Positions 1 to 7,671 of a stretch of 64,000 nucleotides of DNA are shown here, piece after piece. Positions within the stretch are counted from its first letter, which is position 1. Every line of letters begins with the position of its first letter. Made by a program: the position numbers and the translations under genes. The DNA lies in the NCBI RefSeq assembly GCF_002564105.1, contig NZ_PDBX01000001.1, forward strand, positions 3,472,001-3,536,000, in the 5' to 3' direction. The notes under the pieces are model-generated. The model saw only the letters and a program-made list of their open reading frames with translations, was not told where the DNA came from and searched no databases. The DNA is from Collimonas sp. PA-H2 (lineage in GTDB: Bacteria; Pseudomonadota; Gammaproteobacteria; Burkholderiales; Burkholderiaceae_D).

Positions 1-270
1 ATACGTGCGCGCGCTTCATTTTATTCCCTGCCATGGGGAGCAGAGAGAAAAATATAGTGAGAATAACTTCTGGCCGCAAGCAGTTATACAAGTGACGACA
101 CGCAGCAGTGTTTCCAGAACGGGAAACCTGGATAGCTCCCGCAGCGCAAAAGAGGTGCAACGGTGCAGTGCCGCCCCCAGTTCGCACCAGATAAAACCTG
201 GTGTTCATTTGATTGGCAAACCAAGGCTTTTCCCGGTTTGTCATGTATTGCGACCTTATTGGAGATCATC

Positions 271-408
271 ATGAAATTCGCAAAAACCATTCTCGCCATT
301 GGCGTCACACTCCTCACTCTTGCCGCTGCCGGATGCGCACAGATGGATCCTATGAATACGGCCTCGGGCATGGCGGCAGATCAGGGCAATATTTACTCTG
401 GACAGTGA
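271..408 (+). CDS. Small putative lipoprotein, 45 aa
   Basis: The ATG follows a GGAG ribosome binding site. The product starts with a basic residue and a hydrophobic stretch, then a lipobox LAAAGC with the acylated Cys at residue 22. Only about 23 residues would remain after processing, rich in Met, Asn, Gly and Ala and with no recognisable fold. It resembles the tiny entericidin-like or unnamed lipoproteins of proteobacterial envelopes, but no family can be assigned. A longer reading from 163 is possible but lacks a ribosome binding site and would bury the signal peptide. It stands in front of another lipoprotein gene on the same strand, about 117 bases away, with inverted repeats between them. 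Confidence 0.6.
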   Translation: MKFAKTILAIGVTLLTLAAAGCAQMDPMNTASGMAADQGNIYSGQ

Positions 409-445
409 CACGGACTGCAACAGTGCCGCCGGCACGGTCTGACGA

Positions 446-475
446 CGGCTGCCCGGTTATTTTTCCTGGCAGCCG
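446..475. other. Inverted repeat between lipoprotein genes
   Basis: CGGCTGCC and GGCAGCCG form an 8-bp stem around a 14-nt T-rich loop. A second small inverted repeat, GTGCC/GGCAC, lies just upstream near 423-436. There is no T-tract after the stem, so it is not a classical intrinsic terminator; it could still end or protect the upstream lipoprotein transcript. Confidence 0.35.
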
Positions 476-480
476 CGATT

Positions 481-504
481 CCATTCATATGTCCCATTCA
501 TATG
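481..504. repeat. Direct repeat of 11 bp just upstream of a start codon
   Basis: CCATTCATATG occurs twice (481-491 and 494-504), separated by TC. The second copy ends about 11 bases before the GGAGGA ribosome binding site of the next gene. It may be a simple duplication or a tandem regulator site. Confidence 0.5.
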
Positions 505-525
505 ATTATTCGTTGGAGGAAAATC

Positions 526-1038
526 ATGAGTCCCATCCACTCCATGAAGTACGGTCAGTGCTTGAGCGCCCGCTACGCGCCCATCGCCGCCGCCTTGTTG
601 CTAGCCGCTTGTGCCACGCCGGCTTCCATTCAGCCGGGCGCCAGTCAGAACGACGTTCAGGCTCGGTTCGGCGCTCCGCGCGAGGTCTATCACCTGCCGG
701 ATGGCGCCACACGCTGGCTTTATCCCACGCAACCTGTCGGCGAGTACACGTGGGCAGCCGATATCGACGCGCATGGGCGAGTTATCAGCGTCAAACAAGT
801 ATTGACCATCGAGGAATTCGGTCGGGCCAGGATCGGCCAGTGGACCACGCAGGATGTGCAGGTGCATTTTGGCCGACCGGTCGAAACCGCCTATTTCCCG
901 CTCATGCGGCGCCATGTCTGGAGTTATCGCTTCCTGCAAGACGGCGTGTGGTACTCGATGATGCATTTTTATTTCGATCCGGATGGCGTATTGCGCCTCA
1001 CCCAAGCTGGCCCGGATCCGGAAGATGGGCAGAATTGA
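526..1038 (+). CDS. BamE/SmpA-OmlA-like outer-membrane lipoprotein
   Basis: A 170-residue protein with a signal peptide and lipobox LAAC (Cys at residue 29). The mature part has two BamE-like half repeats: one starting near IQPGASQNDVQARFG and one near QWTTQDVQVHFGRP. Each has the helix-then-FG(A/R)P turn and following beta strands typical of SmpA/OmlA domains. Such lipoproteins sit on the inner leaflet of the outer membrane and often assist envelope assembly; whether this one belongs to the Bam complex cannot be told, and the duplicated layout makes it a paralogue rather than BamE itself. The start at 526 was chosen for the GGAGGA site; a longer frame from 502 has no site. Confidence 0.65.
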   Translation: MSPIHSMKYGQCLSARYAPIAAALLLAACATPASIQPGASQNDVQARFGAPREVYHLPDGATRWLYPTQPVGEYTWAADIDAHGRVISVKQVLTIEEFGRARIGQWTTQDVQVHFGRPVETAYFPLMRRHVWSYRFLQDGVWYSMMHFYFDPDGVLRLTQAGPDPEDGQN

Positions 1039-1311
1039 AAATGATCGTGAACCGGACTGTCCCGCCCAGACCGAGCCAGCGGGGTAAGGCGGCGCCGCTG
1101 CGGTCTTGCTGCGTTGCCGCAAGCCAAGTGGCGTGAGGATCCCCGCGTATACCGCCGCGCTCTTCGTTTTATTCCCGGATTTGTCACGGCAATCAAAAAA
1201 TATCGCAGGAATAAATCCCGGCCGCTGACGGTTATGGGGATATGAGCGTCGGCATTTGCAGCGCTCGGATGCCGCGAGCATCTCCCGACCGAACAGGCAA
1301 TGGAGGAACTC
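1039..1311. other. Intergenic region before the sigma-factor block
   Basis: No gene is supported here. A perfect 8-bp inverted repeat, TTTATTCC (1168-1175) and GGAATAAA (1208-1215), lies about 100 bases before the small leader reading frame and is the most operator-like structure present. An ECF-type autoregulated promoter is expected in this region but no consensus could be fixed by eye. Confidence 0.4.
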
Positions 1312-1404
1312 ATGAGAAACGATCACAAGACACCCCCATATGGTTGGCGAAGTAGTCGCCAAACAGACAAGGCACAAAACAGGGAAAGCGGGAGATCATC
1401 GTGA
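1312..1404 (+). CDS. Putative 30-aa leader peptide coupled to the sigma factor
   Basis: An ATG stands six bases behind a near-ideal GGAGGAACTC ribosome binding site, a stronger site than that of most genes here. The frame runs 30 codons and its TGA overlaps the GTG start of the sigma-factor gene by four bases (GTGA). The product would be polar and basic with no signal peptide or known motif. The arrangement suggests translational coupling or a leader peptide controlling sigma-factor synthesis. It could also be chance; codon bias over 30 codons is not decisive. Confidence 0.45.
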   Translation: MRNDHKTPPYGWRSSRQTDKAQNRESGRSS

Positions 1405-2030
1405 CCGCGGCCGACAAGTCACGCCGGTTCGGAGAGCTGGCGTTGCCGCATCTGGACGCTGCCTACAACCTGGCACGCTGGCTGACCGGCAGCGCGAGCG
1501 ATGCCGACGATGTGGTGCAGGATGCGTATATGCGCGCCTTCCGGTTCTTCGACGGCTTCCATGGCGACAACGCGCGCGCATGGCTACTCGCGATCGTTCG
1601 GAACACCTGGTTTACCGAATGGCGCAGGCGGAGCGACGCCGCTGACGACACCCCCTATGACGAGGCGCTGCACGACGACGAGCGGCTCCCAGGATGGGTC
1701 GACGACATCGGCAGCGATCCCGAAACGCTCGCTGTGCGGCGCGACGATGTGGACTTGATTCATCGCGCACTCGGCCTTTTGCCGGTCGAATATCGCGAGG
1801 TGCTGGTCCTGCGCGAGTTGGAAGACATGAGCTACCGCGACATTGCGACCGTTGCCGGCGTTCCGATCGGCACCGTGATGTCGCGGCTGGCGCGTGGCCG
1901 CCGCCTGCTTTGTGCGGCGGTGCGCAAGGCGCAGGGGGGGATGCCTTCGGAGCTTGCGCCGGTGCACGGTAAGGCAGAAGGCAACTTGGTCAGGATGCCT
2001 GCGCCGGGTTCACAAAAAGGAGTTAAATAA
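1401..2030 (+). CDS. ECF-type RNA polymerase sigma factor
   Basis: A 209-residue sigma-70 family protein with only regions 2 and 4, as in extracytoplasmic-function sigma factors. Region 2 spans about residues 17-80 and includes the core-binding ADDVVQDAYMRAF stretch. Region 4 spans about 115-175, with LPVEYREVLVLRELE and the recognition helix in IGTVMSRLARGRR. The GTG start at 1401 is supported by GGAG at 1391 and by the family's usual N terminus. The C-terminal 30 residues are an unconserved tail. The anti-sigma gene begins in the stop codon (TAATG), so the pair is co-translated. It most likely directs transcription of its own block, which encodes periplasmic redox proteins. Confidence 0.9.
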   Translation: MTAADKSRRFGELALPHLDAAYNLARWLTGSASDADDVVQDAYMRAFRFFDGFHGDNARAWLLAIVRNTWFTEWRRRSDAADDTPYDEALHDDERLPGWVDDIGSDPETLAVRRDDVDLIHRALGLLPVEYREVLVLRELEDMSYRDIATVAGVPIGTVMSRLARGRRLLCAAVRKAQGGMPSELAPVHGKAEGNLVRMPAPGSQKGVK

Positions 2031-2722
2031 TGGACAAGAAAGAAACCTTAAGCTCGCTGGGCAGTGTGCTGCGTGATGGATCACTATATCATCACGCGCC
2101 ACCACATCTGCGCGCGCGCGTGCTCGCCGAGTTGCCGCGCGAGTCGCCCCGCCGGACCGTCTTCGCATGGAGCGGTTTCACCACGGATGGCGTACGGACA
2201 TGGCTTAACGGAGGTGTTACGGGGATCGCGGTCTGTGCGCTGGCATTGAGCGCGGCCACCTTGATCCAGCGGCCGACGCCAACCGGCTCAATCGACCAGG
2301 AGATTGTGTCTAGCCACGTGCGCGCGTTGTTGTCGCAGCACCCGATCGACGTCGTCTCGACCGATCAGCACACTGTCAAGCCGTGGTTTAACGGCAAACT
2401 CGACTATACGCCGCCAGTCGTCGATCTCGCCGCGCAAGGTTTTCCGCTGGTCGGCGGACGCATCGACTACGTGGGTCACCGCACCGTCGCGGTACTGATC
2501 TATCGCTACCAAAAGCATCCCATCGACCTGTATGTATTTCCCGATGCCAGCGGTACGCCGGTTTCCATCGCACGCGCCTCGGATGGCTATGCGATGGCTC
2601 ACTGGCAGCGCAACGGCATGACTTACTGGGCCATCACCGATGCCCAATCTATCCACCTGCATGCGTTCGAGCAAGCGGCACGGGCAGAGGAAGATCATGA
2701 AGAAAATCCGTTGCGGGAATAA
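2030..2722 (+). CDS. Membrane anti-sigma factor candidate
   Basis: A 230-residue protein beginning in the sigma-factor stop codon behind an AGGAG site. It has a short cytoplasmic N terminus, one membrane helix at about residues 62-79, and a periplasmic domain of some 150 residues. Position and topology match anti-sigma factors that hold an ECF sigma factor at the membrane. The N terminus lacks the zinc anti-sigma motif (His-x3-Cys-x2-Cys); it has an HH pair and no Cys cluster, so it is not a canonical ZAS protein. The periplasmic part (around KPWFNGKLDYTPPV and LVGGRIDYVGHRTVAVLIYRY) presumably senses a signal. The function is inferred from context and topology. Confidence 0.7.
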   Translation: MDKKETLSSLGSVLRDGSLYHHAPPHLRARVLAELPRESPRRTVFAWSGFTTDGVRTWLNGGVTGIAVCALALSAATLIQRPTPTGSIDQEIVSSHVRALLSQHPIDVVSTDQHTVKPWFNGKLDYTPPVVDLAAQGFPLVGGRIDYVGHRTVAVLIYRYQKHPIDLYVFPDASGTPVSIARASDGYAMAHWQRNGMTYWAITDAQSIHLHAFEQAARAEEDHEENPLRE

Positions 2723-2893
2723 GGCGGCCAGGGTTCTGGTTTTAAACGGTGGCGAAAAACTGGCGCATCGTCACCCAAAAGAATAAATCGAGATTGACGG
2801 GAATATTTCCCTCTCGTTCCGAGTTATACCGTTTACAAGAATGGATTGCATCGATCGGATGCCAGCAAACTTGCAAATCGAAAGGACTTCAAC

Positions 2894-3283
2894 GTGAAAC
2901 AAAATCGCTTATTCCTTGGCCTGGGCTTGGCCATGCTGACGGGCTTCAGCGGCGCCGCAACCGCCGCCGGCGATACGATACGCGGCCAGGAGCTCTACCA
3001 CACCATGTGCATGTCCTGTCACTCGATTGACTACAACGGCGTTGGGCCGGCGCACAAGGGTCTGTTTGGCCGGAAGGCTGGCAGTCACGCTGACTACCTT
3101 TATTCACCAGCTGTGAAGTCATCCAGCATTGTCTGGACCGACAAAACGCTGGATAAATGGTTGTCGAATCCCGAGAAACTGATTCCGGGGCAAAAAATGG
3201 GTTTCATGGTGCCTGCCGAAAAAGATCGCGCTGACTTGATTGCCTATTTGAAGAAGGAGGCGGGACGAGAAGAGAAGCCCTAA
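2894..3283 (+). CDS. Secreted monohaem cytochrome c
   Basis: A 129-residue class I cytochrome c. A cleavable signal peptide ends near ATAAG (residue 26). The haem-binding CMSCH motif is at residues 39-43, and the distal Met ligand is probably Met102 in PGQKMGF. The GTG start at 2894 is preceded by AAAGGA; a longer frame from 2846 is unlikely because it would put 16 polar residues before the signal peptide. Cytochromes of this size act as soluble periplasmic electron carriers. It is the first redox gene after the anti-sigma gene and was probably recruited as the electron acceptor or donor of the cupredoxin encoded downstream. Confidence 0.9.
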   Translation: MKQNRLFLGLGLAMLTGFSGAATAAGDTIRGQELYHTMCMSCHSIDYNGVGPAHKGLFGRKAGSHADYLYSPAVKSSSIVWTDKTLDKWLSNPEKLIPGQKMGFMVPAEKDRADLIAYLKKEAGREEKP

Positions 3284-3371
3284 CTACTCGGCCCACTCGA
3301 TCGACCTCTTAAACATTTGTTCTGTAACAGTCTGCCCTACAGCCACTGCAACCATTTAAAGGAGAAAAATC

Positions 3372-4277
3372 ATGATTGATCGTAGAAGTTTTATGAAACT
3401 GACCGCTGTCGGCGGCGGCGCGGTATTCATTTCCGGGCTATATGGCCAGACGCAAGCTGCAACGACCGACAAGACGGCGGCGGCATCCGCTTACGACGAC
3501 TTCTATTTCGTTCAGTTGTCCGACGTTCATTGGGGGTATAGCGGTGCGGCCAATCCGGATGCACTCAATACATTCAAGAAGACGGTTGCAACTGTTAATG
3601 CACTTGAAGTGCAACCGGACTTTATTATCTTTACCGGCGATCTGACCCACACGACGGATGATCCGAAGGAACGTCGGCAACGTATGGCCGGGTTCAAAGA
3701 GATTGCTGCCGGATTAAAAGTTAAAACGGTACGTTTTATCCCGGGAGAGCACGACGCTTCGCTCGATAACGGCGCGGCATTCAAGGAAAACTTTGGCCCA
3801 ACGAATTACGTGTTTGATCATAAGGGAGTGCATTTCATTGCTTTGGACAACGTCTCCGATCCCGGTGCGAGTATTGGTGATGCCCAACTGGATTGGCTTA
3901 AAAACGATCTTGGCAAACAAGCGAAAGATGCACGGATTGTTGTCTTCACACATCGGCCCCTGTTCGATCTGGTGCCCAAGTGGGATTGGTCCACCCGCGA
4001 TGGCGACAAAGTGATTGCGTTGTTAACGCCATACAGCAATGTAACGGTGTTCTATGGCCACATTCACCAGGAACATCACCACATGACGGGGCAGATCGCG
4101 CACCACGCAGCCAAGTCACTCATTTTCCCATTGCCGGCGCCAGGCTCGCAAGATAAGCGCACCCCCTTACCATGGGATGCTGCTGCACCGAATAAAGGAC
4201 TCGGTTTTCGCGAGGTGGAAGCAGAACGCAAGGATAGCGAATACAAGTTCACAGAATTTCCTGTGACAAGGACATAA
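3372..4277 (+). CDS. Tat-exported calcineurin-like metallophosphoesterase
   Basis: A 301-residue protein with an N-terminal twin-arginine signal (DRRSFMKL) and hydrophobic segment ending near residue 30. The metallophosphoesterase motifs follow in order: DVH at 51-53, GDLTH with Asp90, GEHD at 126-129, His194 in THRP and GHIH with His230 and His232. This is a complete dinuclear-metal set except that the usual Asn of GNHD is Glu127. Export by Tat implies folding, probably with its metals, in the cytoplasm. The substrate is unknown. It has an AGGAG site and lies 88 bases behind the cytochrome gene and 3 bases before the cupredoxin gene, so it is very likely co-expressed with both. Confidence 0.87.
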   Translation: MIDRRSFMKLTAVGGGAVFISGLYGQTQAATTDKTAAASAYDDFYFVQLSDVHWGYSGAANPDALNTFKKTVATVNALEVQPDFIIFTGDLTHTTDDPKERRQRMAGFKEIAAGLKVKTVRFIPGEHDASLDNGAAFKENFGPTNYVFDHKGVHFIALDNVSDPGASIGDAQLDWLKNDLGKQAKDARIVVFTHRPLFDLVPKWDWSTRDGDKVIALLTPYSNVTVFYGHIHQEHHHMTGQIAHHAAKSLIFPLPAPGSQDKRTPLPWDAAAPNKGLGFREVEAERKDSEYKFTEFPVTRT

Positions 4278-4280
4278 GCC

Positions 4281-4664
4281 ATGGATCATTCAAGAAGACA
4301 GATATGTCTAGGCGCCGCCTACGGCATCGGGGCGCTTCTATCGGGGGCGGTCATCAGCGCCCAGGGGCAGGCAAAGGCTGTTGCAAAAGAAAGGGTGATA
4401 AAAATCCAAGCCAAAAAATTCGTCTATACACCGAACCAAATTGTCCTGAAAAAGGGCGAGCCAGTCGTGCTGGAGTTCACCTCCGTGGATTTCGTGCATG
4501 GATTCAAGATACCTGACATGAATATCCGTGCCGACCTGCCGCCAGGCAGGGTCACTCAAGTCAGGCTGACACCTGACAAGGCCGGTGAATACGATTTTTT
4601 ATGCGACAATTTCTGTGGCAGCGGCCATGAGGAAATGAGTGGCAAAATAACCGTAACAGGCTGA
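4281..4664 (+). CDS. Tat-exported single-domain CuA-type cupredoxin
   Basis: A 127-residue protein. A twin-arginine signal (SRRQICL) is followed by a hydrophobic stretch and a beta-sandwich domain of about 95 residues. Ligands match the binuclear CuA centre of cytochrome oxidase subunit II and nitrous-oxide reductase: His73 in FVHGF, then Cys108-x3-Cys112-x3-His116-x2-Met119. There is no membrane hairpin, so it is a free periplasmic CuA domain rather than an oxidase subunit. No cytochrome oxidase subunit I is encoded nearby. It probably passes electrons to or from the cytochrome c of the same block. Confidence 0.85.
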   Translation: MDHSRRQICLGAAYGIGALLSGAVISAQGQAKAVAKERVIKIQAKKFVYTPNQIVLKKGEPVVLEFTSVDFVHGFKIPDMNIRADLPPGRVTQVRLTPDKAGEYDFLCDNFCGSGHEEMSGKITVTG

Positions 4665-4694
4665 TACATTTTCTGTCTTGATCGGAGGCCTCAG

Positions 4695-5393
4695 ATGAAC
4701 CAGCAGAAACTCGTAGGCGCGAAAGTCGAAATTTCGACGAACGGCCCGTATATCGTCTCGGGCGATGTACCTCTCAGTAAGGAGATCATTGGCGCAAACG
4801 AAGATGGCGAGTCGGTAAAGTGGGAGCAGAAACAGGAATATCCGTCTCAAGGGCAATACGCCTTGTGCCGCTGCGGCCGCAGCGCGAACAAGCCATTTTG
4901 CGATGGCTCGCATACGAAGGCCGGATTTGACGGCACCGAAACCGCGAGCCGCCAGCCGTATCTCGATCAGGCCAAAGTAATACAAGGCCCTGCGATGTCA
5001 TTGACAGACGTCGAGAGCTTGTGCGCGTTCGCGCGCTTTTGCGATCCGCATGGAGGGGTGTGGAATCTCGTCAGCGCAACGGACAAGCCTGCAGCGAGCA
5101 AGCAGTTCGTCAGCCAGGTCTGCGATTGCCCTTCGGGGCGGCTGGTGGCTTGGGACAACAACACTGGCAAACCGGTCGAGCCGATGTATGAGCCATCCAT
5201 ATGCCTGATCGAAGATCCCGCCAAGGGGTGCTCCGGGCCGCTATGGTTGCGCGGTGGAGTGCAGCTGATCGGGGGCGATGGTTTCGAATACGAAGTGCGC
5301 AATCGCGTGACCTTATGCCGCTGCGGTGCGTCGCAGAACAAGCCCTTCTGCGACGGCACGCATGCGTCGATCGGGTTCAGCGACAAGAACTGA
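4695..5393 (+). CDS. Double CDGSH iron-sulfur domain protein
   Basis: A 232-residue protein with two CDGSH [2Fe-2S] motifs. The first is C58-x-C60...C69-DGSH73, the second C208-x-C210...C219-DGTH223, each giving the family's three-Cys, one-His cluster ligation. Between them is a 100-residue segment with further Cys residues (CAFARFCD and CDCPSGR), typical of bacterial CDGSH proteins of this length. No signal peptide is seen, so it should be cytoplasmic, in contrast to its exported neighbours. CDGSH clusters are labile and redox- or pH-sensitive; the function here is unknown. A ribosome binding site (GGAGG) precedes the ATG. It lies 30 bases behind the cupredoxin gene. Confidence 0.87.
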   Translation: MNQQKLVGAKVEISTNGPYIVSGDVPLSKEIIGANEDGESVKWEQKQEYPSQGQYALCRCGRSANKPFCDGSHTKAGFDGTETASRQPYLDQAKVIQGPAMSLTDVESLCAFARFCDPHGGVWNLVSATDKPAASKQFVSQVCDCPSGRLVAWDNNTGKPVEPMYEPSICLIEDPAKGCSGPLWLRGGVQLIGGDGFEYEVRNRVTLCRCGASQNKPFCDGTHASIGFSDKN

Positions 5394-5402
5394 GTCGACA
5401 TC

Positions 5403-5990
5403 ATGTTTAATAGATCACTGGGCGACAATACCTCTCCCGCCAGGCAGACCGTTCTCAGTCGAGTGCTCATTGTGCTTCCACTGGTGCTCGTAGCATTCGT
5501 CGCAATCACCGTCGGTTTTGTGGCAAGCAAAACCGTCAGGCAGCCCTACGAAACTCCGTTTTTTCACCTATTCTTCAGCGACACCGTGCATATGAAGGCA
5601 TGGCTGATAACCGCTGCGTTGCTGCTGGCATTGGGCCAGTTGCTGACAGCGTCGCGCATCTACGAAGTGCTGCGCTTCCCACCGAAGGGACGCTTCTACC
5701 ATGTGGTGCATCGCTGGTCTGGGCGCACAGCCATCCTGCTGACGCTGCCAGTGGCCTATCATTGCGTCTTCCTGCTAGGCTTCGGGACATACGATACCCG
5801 CGCCTACATTCACTCAATGCTGGGGTCACTTCTCTATGGGACCGTTCTCGCCAAGGTTCTCATCGTCCGCTCAAACGGCTTTCGAGGCTGGGCGCTGCCA
5901 CTCGCGGGGAGCGTGCTGTTCTCGATTCTCCTGGGCTTGTGGCTTACTTCTGCATTCTGGTACTTCAGTACCTTCGGCGCTGGCATATAA
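5403..5990 (+). CDS. Four-helix membrane protein with conserved His residues
   Basis: A 195-residue integral membrane protein starting 9 bases behind the CDGSH gene. About four hydrophobic segments are seen, near residues 20-40, 60-80, 110-130 and 155-185. His residues fall at helix ends or inside helices (FYHVVHRWSGR, VAYHCVF, YIHSMLG), a spacing reminiscent of small b-type cytochromes, so haem binding is plausible but unproven. It resembles a family of unknown function often met beside cupredoxins. It is the last gene of the sigma-linked block and the only membrane-embedded redox candidate in it, so it could connect the periplasmic carriers to the quinone pool. Confidence 0.65.
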   Translation: MFNRSLGDNTSPARQTVLSRVLIVLPLVLVAFVAITVGFVASKTVRQPYETPFFHLFFSDTVHMKAWLITAALLLALGQLLTASRIYEVLRFPPKGRFYHVVHRWSGRTAILLTLPVAYHCVFLLGFGTYDTRAYIHSMLGSLLYGTVLAKVLIVRSNGFRGWALPLAGSVLFSILLGLWLTSAFWYFSTFGAGI

Positions 5991-6085
5991 CATCCCACGA
6001 CGGATACAGTATCAGGCGCCGCCCCTACCCGGCAACGAAAACCCTTGCGCTAAACAACGAAGTAAATGCGTATAGATTCAGTCGC

Positions 6086-7492
6086 TTAGCGCGCGACTTC
6101 CTTAAGATAGGTATTGCGGGCAGCAAATGCGGTAGGCGTGAAATCTGTAAATACACCGTCAACACCGGCTCGGTAAAATGCCAGGTATTCTGCCGTTGGA
6201 TCCCCCTTGTAAGCACCTGCCAGGTATTTCGCTTCGTTGCGGAAGGTGAATATATGAACGAACAAACCAGCCTTATGCGCGTCGCTAATCAGGCTGGTTG
6301 GCTTGATGGCGTCGACCTCGGCCAAGCCAGCTTTGGACGACGAATCTTGGGCTGGAGCGACGGTGAGCGACATTGCCTGCGGCTTCCACGGACCGATGCC
6401 GTCGGCGTAGGTTTTGACCTCCGCCAATCCTGCCGGCGTAAGCATCGCACCGAAGGAGCGTGGGTCGCCCGCGACGGTCCAGCTATATGGGCGGCCGCTG
6501 ACGAAAGTATTGGGTTTGTCAGTGATGAAAATGGTTTCGCCGGTCTTGAAGTTCATGCCGTTTCCATCGACTAACTGAACCGCTTTGGATTTCAGGCCGA
6601 TAGAGCGCAGGTATTTCAAGCTGGCCGGGTCAAAGCTTTGCACAAAGACCGGGGCGTCTTTGCGATTGAGATCGTTGTCTTTGAGGGCTTTGAGGAATGC
6701 GTTCTCAAACGGATGGCTGCCCGGTGCGCCGCAACCATTGGCAATGGCCTGGGCATTGTTCCAGATTGGATTTTTGCTTTCTGGATAGGTTGTAATGACG
6801 CGGCCCGTAGCTGCGCTTTTCGCTTTTGCAATGTCGATCACTTCCTGAAAACTCAAAATCGGCAACTTGCCGTTCAGGTCGGTTGGGCGCTGGTCGCGGG
6901 CATCGTAAGTGGTGCCGCCTATCCATTGCCTCAGTTCGGCCATCGTGAAATCACTGATGGACCAGTCGTTGGTATGGTCTTCGCCATCAACGATTAATGA
7001 TTTCAATACTGATTTTGGATCGTTGGGGTCGGTCAAGTCGCTCAGGTACTGTGTTGGACCATTTTCTGTTGTGGCGGGATATCTGACATTGATCATTACG
7101 CCTGGAACAGTGCGCTTACGGCTTGCAACGCTGGCATTCGTCTTTGCGACTTCGCTGATGTTGGTGTTGTCGCTCAACCAGGGATTGTGGCGTGCCACCA
7201 ATACACAGTCTTTGGTCATGTGCAGATCCAGTTCGAGCGAATCTGCGCCGGCATCGGCTGCATTTTCGTAAGAAGACCGGGTTTCTTCCGGATACAGTCC
7301 CGGCAGGCCGCGATGCCCGATAACCAAGGGGCGCGCACCGTCAAGGGTTTTGAACGAAGCAGATGCGGTTGACCCAGCGCCAGGCAAATTCCCGTTCATG
7401 CTGTTGCAAGCGCTCACTAGCAAGCCGCCTCCGAGAATGATAAAACGGGTAAGGGATTTTGTGGCAAGGGGCGGAGCTAGGCGAGTGTACAT
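6086..7492 (-). CDS. Glycerophosphodiester phosphodiesterase lipoprotein
   Basis: A 468-residue GDPD-family enzyme. The signal peptide ends in a lipobox VSAC (Cys29), which predicts a lipid-anchored envelope protein. Catalytic motifs are HRG with His60 and Arg61, ExD with Glu87 and Asp89 (calcium ligands) and the second catalytic His102 in ARHNPWL. This long periplasmic type, related to GlpQ, hydrolyses glycerophosphodiesters to glycerol-3-phosphate and an alcohol, supplying phosphate and carbon. The start at 7492 is chosen for the AAGGA site; the frame remains open through tRNA-Asn but that extension is not real. It converges with the membrane gene upstream of it on the other strand. Confidence 0.9.
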   Translation of the reverse strand: MYTRLAPPLATKSLTRFIILGGGLLVSACNSMNGNLPGAGSTASASFKTLDGARPLVIGHRGLPGLYPEETRSSYENAADAGADSLELDLHMTKDCVLVARHNPWLSDNTNISEVAKTNASVASRKRTVPGVMINVRYPATTENGPTQYLSDLTDPNDPKSVLKSLIVDGEDHTNDWSISDFTMAELRQWIGGTTYDARDQRPTDLNGKLPILSFQEVIDIAKAKSAATGRVITTYPESKNPIWNNAQAIANGCGAPGSHPFENAFLKALKDNDLNRKDAPVFVQSFDPASLKYLRSIGLKSKAVQLVDGNGMNFKTGETIFITDKPNTFVSGRPYSWTVAGDPRSFGAMLTPAGLAEVKTYADGIGPWKPQAMSLTVAPAQDSSSKAGLAEVDAIKPTSLISDAHKAGLFVHIFTFRNEAKYLAGAYKGDPTAEYLAFYRAGVDGVFTDFTPTAFAARNTYLKEVAR

Positions 7493-7636
7493 GTATCGTC
7501 CTTCAAGATGGTAGGGAGCGGCTATCAAGCGATAGTAGCCTAAACACGTGACAAAATCATGACGATGCAAGTACGGCCGTCGAGCCCGATTTTGAGCAGA
7601 TCCAATGGGACAAAAACGGGACAAGGGCGTAAATAG

Positions 7637-7663
7637 AAAAGGGCCAGCATGTAGCTGACCCTT
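7637..7663 (-). terminator. Intrinsic terminator of tRNA-Asn
   Basis: Read on the minus strand, AAGGGTCAGC and GCTGGCCCTT form a 10-bp stem around a 5-nt loop and run into TTTTC. It starts 8 bases behind the tRNA 3' end. Confidence 0.75.
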
Positions 7664-7671
7664 ATGTATTC

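Noticed and set aside
1..270. Open frames in the first 270 bases
   Set aside because: They overlap one another on both strands, lack ribosome binding sites and show no family features; the region is treated as upstream non-coding DNA.
213..1136. A 307-codon frame across both lipoprotein genes
   Set aside because: Out of phase with two lipobox-bearing genes that have ribosome binding sites; product is low-complexity and without family features.
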